In this document: positions 20,933 to 30,800 of the stretch, piece by piece | Layout of the letters: each line of letters begins with the position of its first letter | Position numbering within the stretch: the stretch's first letter is position 1 | DNA from: Dissophora ornata | Taxonomy: Eukaryota; Mortierellomycota; Mortierellomycetes; Mortierellales; Mortierellaceae | Direction of reading: 5' to 3' | DNA: 64,000 nt | NCBI GenBank assembly: GCA_025201705.1 | Contig: MU616590.1 | Coordinates: 1 to 64,000, forward strand | Translations under genes and position numbers: made by a program | The notes under the pieces: model-generated | Told to the model about the DNA's origin: nothing | Database searches by the model: none | Seen by the model: only the letters and a program-made list of their open reading frames with translations

Positions 20933-23900
20933 GGACAAACGGCGACGTTCAGATTGTCATTCAGACACACGTCTCCGTAAACAGGAGAAATTACTTGGGT
21001 TTGTGTAATGATGGGGCTAAAAGGATAAAATGTGTGCGGTGTCAACACTAAAACTGTTGCCGTCAACCAAAACAACAATGACGCTTGCTTATTATCGGCA
21101 GAGCTGTGTCGTCTGTGCGAAAGAGGGAATCAATAAAAATGCTGAATGTCGTTGTAGTGAGAATAGAGGTCTACAGAGGGTTGCTGATGTGAGCGTTCAA
21201 AAAAGAAGATTCCGCTCGCAGGCGTGAGGCGTAAAAGCAAGAATGTCCAGGATTCTTTAAGGTTTTCGTTGGCAGCTGTGCGAAAATGGAACGAGAACAC
21301 GTAGTAGCATCAATGGTGGCTGTTGAACATACAAGGAAAATATGAAAGGTAGTAATCTGACGATTTGAGAGGAACGCTGCGTAGGGAATGAGGATGCAAT
21401 GTAGATATGGTCCGAAAGAAGTAAAGGTGGAGGCGAGAAAGAGAGAAAATTAGAACGAGGACGCATATGAGGGAAAGAAAAACAAAAATGAGGGGAGTGA
21501 GCCTAGAGGGTAACGACAGCAGGAAGTTCAAAAGAACCCTGGTCAGGAACAGCACCGCTGTTGCTGACTTTTGATGTCCGCATCCATATTCAATCCAAAC
21601 GCTGTATTATAAAAATGCTGCTGCACTGTGTTAATTCAGAGCACTCTTGGATAGAAACGTACACAAACTCGGTCCCTGATGCACTCTGCACCATCACAAT
21701 CAGTTCATGCCCGCCACTGTCTTGCACATGCCATGCAGGAAACCAACATTCAGTCTTTACCATGTTCACTATCATGGCTACTATCACACGTTATCCACTA
21801 GCCATAGTACGGTATGGTTACCTTACCAATGGATGCGAGGAGACAAAGAGATGTGTCTCAGGAATGTCAGCGCTTTAGCTAGTACTGTACTCTTTGAGCA
21901 CTTTTTTAGGATGATGGAAACGTGAACTCGCTTTGTTTACTTGAAGGCTACCCCGACAAGCCATTCCGCAATCTGACCGTGCCATGGAGAGTTTTATCGA
22001 GGGAAAGTGTATGCTCTCGCAAACAAGGGTCCTTTTTGAGGATCAACGACGCTGCTCGCAGGGGCAATTTGGCTTATTCCCTTTCGCCAAAGATTTCTTC
22101 CTCATTGCGCTTAATTTAAACAAGGGCTTCAAATATTCTAAATCCCTTATCTGAGCATCCCCGCATTCGGGTAAGGCCTGTACAGTCTGAAAATCGTCTC
22201 AAGAACAGTAACCTGGTTGCGAGGACGAGGTAGACTGAATCGAGTCTATATTTCTGTTCTCGAATTATCATTGAAGGAAGGAACCGCTCGCAAGCCATTG
22301 CCGATCGGCTCTCTTTCAGAGGTTCCGAATTGGCCCTAGCATAATCCGTACCAAGCCGAAAAAATCGGTTTAAATGTATTCATTCTATCGATAGCGGAAC
22401 AATCGCGCGTACTCCCTGCAGAATCGTTTGCGACATCCTATGTTGTAGAATGACGTTCACTTCCGTAGACTTTACCACATCTATGAACGATGTATGCCGT
22501 TATCGATGGGAAATGCAGTTGGAAAGGGGGGAATATGAGGAACTGATAATACTCGATGGCGCTCTTTGATACGACTCTCCCTATCGCACGCTCTGCTCTC
22601 AATATTCCACAACCAGTGTTCATCGCTCGAATACAACTTTCATTCAAATAACCAAGTTGATGTATTTCAAAAATAGTAGTATAACGTTGCAATGGCATTG
22701 GAAGAAACATATCGTGAGAGCGCCTTCCTCTCCTCCTTACTGCAAACAAATGTTTAGTTTCAATTTGATCTTCTTTTCCGAGGCTACAAGCGACTTGCTT
22801 TGACGAGCTTGTGTTCAAGAACTGTACTTGACTCTCCTCCAAGCTATCATATCTCGTATCTATGCGTTAGACGCTTTCGGTAAATGGGATGAATCGAAAC
22901 TAGATCCTCTCCCTGGGAAGCGCTCTTCAAGAGAAATCTCAACTACAGGCAACGCGACCAGGACGGCAACCATTTACTGAATAAACTCCCAAGCGCGTCA
23001 CCCTCATTTTGAAACCAAACGGGGACATCTTGCATAAAAATAAAAAAGCCCTTTCAATCGACTCTTTACAAAAATGCCGATGACTTGAGAGACACCATTG
23101 AATAACTAGAAGCAACGAAGGTGCCCCCTTGTTACTCATCTTCGTTTTGTTGCAAGACAATCAGCGCGGGAATACTAGACCATTTGTTTTTTTTCGAGGT
23201 TTGACGAGAAATGATTTCTCATCCTTGCATAAGATGATTAACAAAAGGCTGCGTTTTGTAATGATGGTTACGCACAAACGCCCCGAAAGCGGTTGTAGAT
23301 GGTTCATGTTGAAAGGAAGAAAAAAGGATAACAGAACATCATGCATGGGCCCCACGTGTGTTGCCAACGGCTGTCCTCGAAGGTAGAAGTTGAGAAAAGG
23401 CAAATAGCGAAGAGCTACTGTGCACGACATCTGGATGAACAATGGTCCATCGGGAACATATGACATATACATGTACAGTACATGGGTGTCTACTGCATGA
23501 TTGTAGAAGACAGACAGATTTTGTACAATGTCCCATTTACGCCAGACAGTGTGGTATCTTTAATGTGGTGCTGCCAAGTTCTCCTCTTTCAGCAACATGC
23601 AAACCGGAAACTCCTTGCCGACGCCTGTTGGCCCTAACCCTCCGTGCCTTACCAATCAACAAACCGAGTCTTACTTGCAAAACAACAACAATGTATATGT
23701 ACATTCATCAATAGATGTGTGGTCATCTCATCATAGACCATCAATCTGGTGTGAGGCAGGTCAGTCGTTTTGGAGCGCAACATGGGCGCTTGTGTGTGAC
23801 TCCAAGAAATTTGGAGCGAAGATAAGTACCCCAGTTGTGTGATTCGCTCAGTCTCCATGCGGATCGTCCTTTCCAACAAAGGGGAGAGAGCACTCTGAAC

Positions 23901-24711
23901 AAGAGCGACATTCTGCAAATCAAAAACAAATCTGGGTGTGTGCGCGTGCATGTGCTGCACACCTTGGACGGATAAATCACAAGAAAGTCCATGGTCCAGT
24001 CAATAGATCCACCGATTTATGCATAACCAAAACTGAAAAAAAGTGCTCAACTAATCCCGCCTCTCCCTCCTCCATTCTCCTTCGTCAGGGCTGTACAGCA
24101 TACCATTCGAGAATGCAGCTCAATTACCAGTTCTTTCAATCGATTGCACCTTATTGGTAGATGGGCAGACGAACGCCAAGTCTTTGTTTATTATTATTTT
24201 TGAGAATAACAAAACTTGTGCGCCGAATGCCGAAGCGACACTCGACCACATGTGGTGTAATGTCTGTCGGGTGCGGAGCTCGGGAGGCTGGGAGAACGTT
24301 GTTCTTGTCCTGGGCTCGCCTGATATTTTGTTTTGTTGAGCAATGTGAAGAACACACTGTAGCCATGTTTCCTGTGAAATCAAAGATTTTGATTCATTGT
24401 CTTTCGAATAGGCCGAATACGACCTCGAGACGCGGGTTTCCCTCAGGCACGGTGCGCCTGCTGACATGCATGCTGAATGGTGATGCAACTTTTCTTTTTC
24501 TCCATTACTCTCTTCATCGTCAACTACATTCCTCCGCCACCGCTCTCTTCAATGGCAAACCTATGATGCCATTTAGCCTTCTAACCGTATCTGAATACAG
24601 AGAATCAAGCCGTTACCTCAATTGTTAGTTCTATATTCCATAGCTCGCCCCTCTTTGTTCACTCTTAAACTCTGCATATACATATATCATTTCTTTAAAA
24701 GTGCAACTGGT
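20436..24711. other. 4.3-kb intergenic stretch, no supported gene
   Basis: Includes the zinc-finger promoter at its left end and a 30-bp poly-A tract at 20900-20929. The longest frames (22842-22438 minus, 24161-24628 plus) do not start at ATG or show family signatures. I see no clear LTR, TIR or RNA gene. The content may be decayed mobile DNA or unknown noncoding transcripts. Confidence 0.5.
20900..20929. repeat. Poly(A) tract, 30 bp
   Basis: Uninterrupted run of 30 A, preceded by GAAATAAACTGGTGCC. It could be the tail of a retrotransposed transcript or a simple homopolymer. No coding remnant was recognised 5' of it. Confidence 0.9.
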
Positions 24712-26764
24712 TTCGACAAAGATGACAAAGAGCCATCTCCAAATCTTAGGGACGTGATTGATCACGCAGATGAAGAGGAGGAGGAGGAACCATTGATCGA
24801 CAAAAGATGTCGCCCATATTCACAGAAGCGCAAGGCGCCCCAGTCGAAGCCGAGTACCTCTCGTAGAAGGAAGACTACCCCACAACCGCCCATAGCCCCT
24901 TCAGACCAGACACCAGTTCAATCTTCATCACCACCGCCTCGCGAAAGCCTTCCGTCGTCGACCCAATACAAAGCGCAACCGAATGAACGTCAGACCATCG
25001 ATCACACCAACATGCAGTCCGAGCTAGTAGCCCTCGAGCGGGAAGGGCAAGCACGTAGTAATCTCCATTCGAAGCAAATTACAGAGCAACACTTGCGCTA
25101 CGAGCGTTATTGGGTGGAAGTCTCCACGACTTCACTCGATCCGGCTTTCTCGTTTTCCCTCGTTGGAGTACCTACTATTTACAGCATACTAAATGTCTCC
25201 ACTTCTTTAGGCCTTTTGCGGCCGACTTCAATACCTTAATAGGAATGTAACCGTCGATGCTGCAACTCGTTATCTGATGGAGCTCGTGGCAGAAGAGAGT
25301 TTAGTAGATATCGGTTGCAAGTGCGAACCAAGGTCAGGAAGAAAGGATCGGAATGCATTGAAACCTTGGGAGTTCTCTCCATCTCAACCATCGATATGTA
25401 CATCAAGGCTTTTGTCAATCTCTACCAGGAGCAGTGCGCGGATCTTAAGAACCTTGCGATGACATTGGCAACTGTACCTAACTCACGATCATATCTCAAC
25501 AAGGCACTGGACTCTTATGCAGCACGAATCAATGCGAACAAAAAGCCAAAGGATTTTGGGAGCATTTCACTTGTGGAAACCAATAGCGCTAACGGCGAAT
25601 GTCACGATGGTCCTGACGTGGCTGTGGATGGGGATGATAACGCAGATGTTTCAAAGCGACGACACTTGATCCTTCCAGCGCACTTGAGTAAAATCCTCAT
25701 ACAGGATGCCATAGCAATTATAGCCACTGGAGAGACAGACTAGAATCGCCCATACGCCGAGCACCACATCTTTCAGAATCCTGTTTTCAAGTCGCAAATG
25801 TTTCACGGTTATAAGGCCAATCTGCTGGAGCACAAGGCTGCTGCTATCTCGCCTCTCGCTGACAGTCTCGCAGCTGCTTTGTCGAGTATTCACAACGAGT
25901 TTCAGGAACTGAAAGCGCAGGTGCGAAACTTAACAGCCGAGGTCAGAGTGGTTCTTGACACAGGCAACAACGATCAACACCATTTATGATCGTTGGCAGC
26001 CGCTATTGGGAATGTCGATGCTAGCGTGAGGCATAAAACGACTCGAACATGCCACCAACTACAACAGCAAGTCGATTGCACGGGTCTTCAGCGATATCGG
26101 AAGCGCTATATACATGGAGGAATACCCGCGGCAACCTACATACGAGCAGGAACAATCGCAAGGTATGTCTCCATTACTTGGTCACCTTGAACCACTACAG
26201 GATTTCTTGCAGCCGGTATCGTCATCGCAGTTGCCCTCGCTGCTGTCGCAACTACTTCCTGATACCGACAACGTTGATGTTCATTTGGAAAGAATATCTA
26301 AAATGGTTGCGGACGAGAGGAAGGCAAAGGCTGGCGGGTCTGAGCGAAGCAAGCCAGCAGAGTGTCCGCAGTTCGTTATGCTGTCTCACGATGCACCGTT
26401 GGAGAATGTGTGGAACGAATGGTTTCGTGGGGTCGAAGACTGGCTTTCAGTTCGCGAGATGAACAAATGGTACCAACACAAGTGGCACAAGGTGGCCTCC
26501 AAGAGCGAAAGCAACGCCAATGCTGTTCTTTATTTATTTAAGAAACACATTGTGCGCTCTATTTTGATCACTTTTCCACCTGAGCTCGAGTTGCAAGAGG
26601 GTGAAGCAGCGGCTTTTGCAGTGGTGAAGGGAAGAATAACCCGTGCTAGATCTATCAACCAATATTTCAAAAGCCTCCCAAAAGGCGAGCCAAAGAGATT
26701 CAAGAAGAATGCAGCAGACAGCCAGGAGAGTAATGAAGAGGCCATTGACTCAGTCACCCAATAA
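24712..26764 (+). pseudogene. Crypton-like gene remnant (recombinase core-binding + GCR1_C)
   Basis: Coding pieces in several frames line up with Crypton-type proteins. They are: a charged N-terminal region (24712-25120); a core-binding SAM-like region (HLRYERYWVE joined by a plausible 91-nt intron with a TACTAA branch site to RNVTVDAATRYLMELVAEES, then after a 1-nt shift STIDMYIKAFVNLYQEQ); a segment ending ILIQDAIAIIATGETD; an in-frame TAG at 25741-25743 with the same frame continuing as YAEHHIFQNPVFKSQMF; and, after further shifts, a GCR1_C-like DNA-binding domain (VWNEWFRGVEDWLSVREMNKWYQHKWH) in 26114-26764. No catalytic R...HxxR...Y region is seen between. I infer a broken or catalytic-domain-deleted Crypton relative. 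Domain names come from pattern recognition only. Confidence 0.6.
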
Positions 26765-27472
26765 ACACGATTAGAATACCTCGAATAACATGAACAGAGG
26801 TATTACTCACTCAGAGAATCTAGTCATTGACAGCAGCATTTGTGTTGCAATGAGACGTGTTAGAATGAGAATGATGATCAATCGATCAGACTTCGCCCAA
26901 CAATTGGTCGCAACTCCCATGTTCACTTGCTTCTGCGTAGGACACGCGGATGTCTAAAAATGCTGTGCTTGCGTAGTCCAGTTGGATTTTGTTTTGTGCA
27001 ACAGTCACCGCGCGCGTCAAGATTCAGGCACACAAAAATGTTCGTTTGGTCGTATCATGGTTTGATTACTTTGGAACCTTACTAAGGCGTCCATGAGCGA
27101 TATGACTATGACATGTATTCATTACGGGCCAGCAGAATGCGAAATAAGGATGAACTTGAACAAATTAGTTGATGTCGTCAAGCATTGAGAGTCACTGTAT
27201 GCAGTGAGATGAAAGGTGTGGATGAGGTGGAGTTATGAAAGCCACAGTTTAATTCTCTCGCCGAAGGCGGCGAGAGGTGATGGCAAAAGGCAATACCGCG
27301 GAATCGATTGCCATCACCATTCGCCTTTTCACATGCCTTGAGTGTAACTCACCTCTTCCCACTCTCACACATTTAATTCTCTTTCTTACTCCCACGCACA
27401 AACTCTACGCATTCACTTTCTTGTTTTCTCAATCAAGCAACACCCAAATTTAAACCACACGCGACGTCCATC
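26765..27472. other. Spacer and promoter of Crinkler-type gene
   Basis: 700 bp with no gene. Two inverted repeats lie at its right end and are listed separately. Simple CT-rich sequence precedes the Crinkler start codon. Confidence 0.5.
27253..27326. promoter_or_regulatory. Two adjacent hairpins upstream of Crinkler start
   Basis: First, CTCTCGCC...GGCGAGAG with a 6-nt loop (about 27255-27277). Immediately after, an 11-bp perfect stem GGTGATGGCAA...TTGCCATCACC (about 27276-27323). They lie 150-220 bp before the Crinkler ATG. Role unknown. Confidence 0.65.
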
Positions 27473-28308
27473 ATGGTCGACCTCAATATCTTTTATTTTG
27501 TTGATGGAGAACCCACATCGAACGCATTCTCTGTCAAAGCTACATCCACAGAAACCGTCGATGACCCCAAAGTGCTCATCAAGGCCAGACTGGGAATCGA
27601 CACGCTTTCGAAGGGCCTTACACTCTGGTGCATGTCGGTGCGAATCGCAGACGACGATAAGACGCCCATCGTACTCGACTCTGTGGATCAAAAGAAGAAG
27701 CTCAGCCTCGCAATTCGCTTTTCCAAGGTGTTTCCCGACGAAATGCCTGAGGAGACGATCCATGTAATCGTACAGCTACCTCAGCCAGGTAAGCTGCCAT
27801 GCTCTGCTACCTACTCACTACTCAATGCAAGCCTTTCTGATGGAGTTGCAACATCAGTCTATGAGCATTTTTTATCATGACGACCATACAGTCGCCGGCC
27901 CTTCTACATCCACTTCAAGTTCGTCATATTCGAATGAAGAAGCTTTTACATTGTCTTTGCTCTACTCATCGTCTATTCCATCTCTTCTGTGCCCTAAGTC
28001 CGTCCGCTACGCTTCGTCCTGTTTCTCCTGTCGGTTACCCTGCTTCTCCTTTAGGTCGCTCTGCTTCGCCGCCTCGTAAGTTGAGCATGTTGATTTGCTG
28101 TTTGCGCTTCATTGCAGATTGACCGAACGGAAAATACTAACCGCCACTCTCCGCATTACAAAGACGAACAACTAGACGCGATCATCAAAAATACAACAAG
28201 GCAGTTGGTGAAAGATGAGCTCCTGTAAGTACGAGACTGTCTTACTGCCCATGGCTTTCTCAATTTCTCAAGCGAGTCCCTGTCCTTGACGAAGCTCAGA
28301 TTCTTGGG
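27473..28308 (+). CDS. Crinkler (CRN)-type N-terminal protein, 3' structure unclear
   Basis: Exon 1 (27473-27788, 105 codons plus one base) starts MVDLNIFYFVDGEPTSNAF and ends IHVIVQLPQP, followed by a GTAAGC donor. This matches the ubiquitin-like N-terminal domain of the Crinkler proteins expanded in Mortierella, Rhizophagus and oomycetes (secreted or host-directed effectors in pathogens; role in saprotrophs unclear). Downstream pieces fit a CRN: a Ser/Thr linker beginning AGPSTSTSSSSYSNEEAF (acceptor near 27891), and an open segment IDRTENTNRHS to KDELL (28119-28227) ending at a GTAAGT donor. A candidate Walker B text LDEAQILG follows at 28285-28308. I could not join all exons in one phase, and the locus then enters a palindrome, so the gene is probably truncated. 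Confidence 0.6.
27665..28106 (+). repeat. Left arm of palindromic Crinkler duplication
   Basis: 442 bp that recur inverted at 28382-28823 with the same length and only about ten mismatches seen. The arm includes the end of CRN exon 1 and the following intron/linker. Confidence 0.92.
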
Positions 28309-28366
28309 TTAGCGACTCGAATAGTGTACTCCCCAGGTCGCCCAGAATCTGAGCTTCATCAAGGAT
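28283..28366. repeat. Inner inverted repeat at palindrome centre
   Basis: 28283-28308 and 28341-28366 are near-perfect reverse complements around a 32-nt centre. Each arm can be read as LDEAQILG. The left side has 176 nt between outer and inner arms, the right side only 15, consistent with a deletion in the right arm of one larger palindrome. Confidence 0.8.
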
Positions 28367-28381
28367 ATGCCACAACCTGGA

Positions 28382-28823
28382 CGCAAACAGCAGATCAACA
28401 TGCCCAACTTACGAGGCGGCGAAGCAGGGTAACCTAAAGGAGAAGCAGGGTAACCGACAGGAGAAACAGGACGAAGCGGAGCGGACGGACTTAGGGCACA
28501 GAAGAGATGGAATAGACGATGAGTAGAGCAAAGACAATGTAAAAGCTTCTTCATTCGAATATGACGAACTTGAAGTGGATGTAGAAGGGCCGGCGACTGT
28601 ATGGTCGTCATGATAAAAAATGCTCATAGACTGATGTTGCAACTCCATCAGAAAGGCTTGCATTGAGTAGTGAGTAGGTAGCAGAGCATGGCAGCTTACC
28701 TGGCTGAGGTAGCTGTACGATTACATGGATCGTCTCCTCAGGCATTTCGTCGGGAAACACCTTGGAAAAGCGAGTTGCGAGGCCGAGCTTCTTCTTTTGA
28801 TCCACAGTGTCGAGTACGATGGG
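28382..28823 (-). pseudogene. Inverted copy of Crinkler exon 1 end and intron
   Basis: Minus-strand copy of 27665-28106. It retains the exon-1 reading frame from DQKKKLGLATRFSKVFPDEM to VIVQLPQP and the GTAAGC donor, but lacks the first 64 codons and the start codon. At 28823/28824 it abuts, without a gap, minus-strand DIRS-type coding sequence. It cannot make a complete Crinkler protein. Confidence 0.85.
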
Positions 28824-29525
28824 TCACCACTAACTTCTCCTCCTGAAGCTTCTGAAGGACGTGCGGCAGCAGGCTCCATGGAGGGCGGATGTAGAGTCCA
28901 TCTAGGGGGGTCCACTGCAGTCGGAGGGAATCGCAAGTCGGGGCTGCTGGGTGTGGGCGCCATGTTACAAACCGCGGGAGCTTGGCGTTGAGTGGGCTGG
29001 CAAAGAGGTCGGTCTTGTGTGGTCCCCACTGATTGTCGAGGTGGTTGAAGAACTCCTGCTTGATCGACCATTCCAGTTGGGTGGTGGGTCAACGAGATGG
29101 TGCGTCTGCTGGGTTCATTGGCGATGGGACGTAAGTCGTCTTCAGCCTGGTGCCAGCTTGAGGCAGTGACCCCAAATCGATGTTGCGAGCTGCGTCAGGG
29201 TTGGTGATCGTGCCCCCCCCCCCCCAAATTTGAGGTGATAGTCGTCGGGTGTCGCAGATGACGTTGATCATCTTCCCTCGAGTCTGAGGAAGATTAAGAA
29301 GCTTCTCCACAGCTATGAGCTCTTTGACATTGATGTGCGCCTTCATTTCTGTCGGTGTCCAGTCTCCACTGATCGCCGTGTCGCCCAAAGCGATCTCCCA
29401 CGACCCGTCCGATGCATCCGTGTATGCGTCCAGATTCGTCGTTTGAGGTAGAAAAGACTGTCCGTTCCAGGTTGAGAGGTGGCCCTTCCACCACTCCAAG
29501 TCCACCTTCGCCTCTGGCGACGTTG
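28824..29525 (-). mobile_element. DIRS-type retrotransposon fragment (RNase H region)
   Basis: The minus-strand frame 29505-29089 encodes a retroelement RNase H: WWKGHLSTWNGQSF, DAYTDASDGSWE (first Asp), HINVKELIA (Glu), VICD (Asp), then GTRLKTTYVPSPMNPADAPSR-type text (ends NPADAPSR), which is characteristic of DIRS/Ngaro-like elements. In another frame (29075-28824) the sequence continues as QLEWSIKQEFFNHLDNQWGP, DLFAS, KLPRFVTWRPHP and IRPPWSLLPHVLQKL, also typical of these elements. Frames are shifted between the two parts, and a 13-bp C run (29213-29225) interrupts the VICD-proximal region. The reverse transcriptase, tyrosine recombinase and termini are missing, so this is a dead fragment. 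Confidence 0.82.
29213..29225. repeat. Poly(C) run, 13 bp
   Basis: Homopolymer of 13 C (G on the coding strand of the DIRS fragment), giving GGGG in the frame near the third RNase H aspartate. A likely replication-slippage or sequencing-error site. Confidence 0.9.
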
Positions 29526-29748
29526 ATAGAGTCCTCGTCAGAAAGTCGCAGGGGAATATATTTTTTGAATGAATTCAATTGTTTGAACATTTTACTCCGG
29601 CGGAGGACGAAGGAACGAGCCTTGAAGCTCAATTCATATTTTTTGAGGGTTTAAATTGTTTCATTTTACTCCGGCGGAGGACGGAGGAACGAGCCTTGAA
29701 GCTCAATTCAAATCTTAATCCCCTGCGACTTTCTGACGAGGACTCTAT
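29526..29748. mobile_element. 223-bp element with 29-bp perfect terminal inverted repeats
   Basis: 29526-29554 and 29720-29748 are perfect 29-bp reverse complements (outer end ATAGAGTCCTCG). Inside, a 48-bp unit containing TTTTACTCCGGCGGAGGAC occurs twice (29588-29635 and 29662-29709, period 74 bp). The left arm overlaps DIRS-like coding text, so the arm may derive from that element. It looks like a MITE-type or aborted inverted-duplication product. No target-site duplication is obvious. Confidence 0.65.
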
Positions 29749-30800
29749 TCAGAGTAGAATTCAGTTATGCTGGTCAGCCAGTAATAAACCTACATGGACG
29801 CGAAGTAAGGATATTTCGAAAATCACACCAATCACAGCGCGACGTTGGCGGCGTTTGACCATCCAAGCAACCGGAGAGCAGGATGGTATCGTTGTGTGAA
29901 GGGCGCAGAAAAAAATCAGCTGCACTGGAACCTCTTGGCTGACTCTGGCTCACGCCCGTCGATAGTACCCATTTACCACATACCCGTGTCCGCGTAAGTT
30001 AATTTTCTGGCTGAAATAGACAAGTCTGCACCATCCCACGCGTTCTCATTATTGCTGTGGGAGTGACAACCCCAAACAAACAATCGAACAATCAAGCAAA
30101 ACAATAAACAAACAAGGCTTGCCTGATTTCATTTTGTTGTCTGTAGTCAACCGCACATGTACATGTACTCAGTACCCTACTCTTCTTCTTGCACTCCAAC
30201 GCGAAAGACAAATACGGGACAAAAAAAAAGAGCAGTGCTCAGACACGGCTCTGGTGTCGTACAGACATGCAACTTCCGAGACCGAAGCCGCATAGGCTGA
30301 ATGAAGTACTGTACATGTACGGTGAGTTGTTTTTCACGTCTGATAATCCAATTCTGTGCAAAGGATTCATGTTCATGTGCGCGGCTTGCCTCACGAAAAG
30401 TAGACTAGCATGCAATGCAAACCTTGAACGGACTGATGGAAACTCTGAATCAACTCGATTGGCGTCTGGAGGAACTGCTTCATTGCTTTGTGTAGCATCG
30501 ACGCTTTTCATGCCAACTCTAAATGCGATGCAATACTTCTCAAGGACGAATTGTTTATCCTGTCTTTGTTCCGCAGCGGGTAGCCCTGTCCAAACTACAG
30601 TACCCAGACGGGAACCCAATCATGCATGCAAGCGTACTCCTCTTTTGGATATGTACATTCTTTCGTTTTGTCCTTCTGTTAATTCACACGAGTCCTTTAA
30701 ACATATGGTTCAGTCTACAGCGCCTCAAGGGTTTCTACATATATAGTCTAATTACATTCATTCCCACGGAGAGACGGAAAAGAACGGAAAGGAAGTAGGC
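29749..30800. other. Intergenic, no supported gene
   Basis: About 1 kb between the repeat cluster and the glutathione synthetase stop. It contains two TGTACATGTAC-type palindromes (near 30157 and 30308). A 185-codon plus frame at 30189-30746 has no family signature or promoter context and is not called. Confidence 0.5.

Noticed and set aside
22438..22842. 134-codon minus frame
   Set aside because: Does not begin with ATG and shows no family signature.
24161..24628. 155-codon plus frame before the Crypton-like remnant
   Set aside because: No similarity to the remnant's N-terminus and no splice junction linking the two.
30189..30746. 185-codon plus frame
   Set aside because: Cys-rich chance-type composition, no domain, no promoter or splice support.
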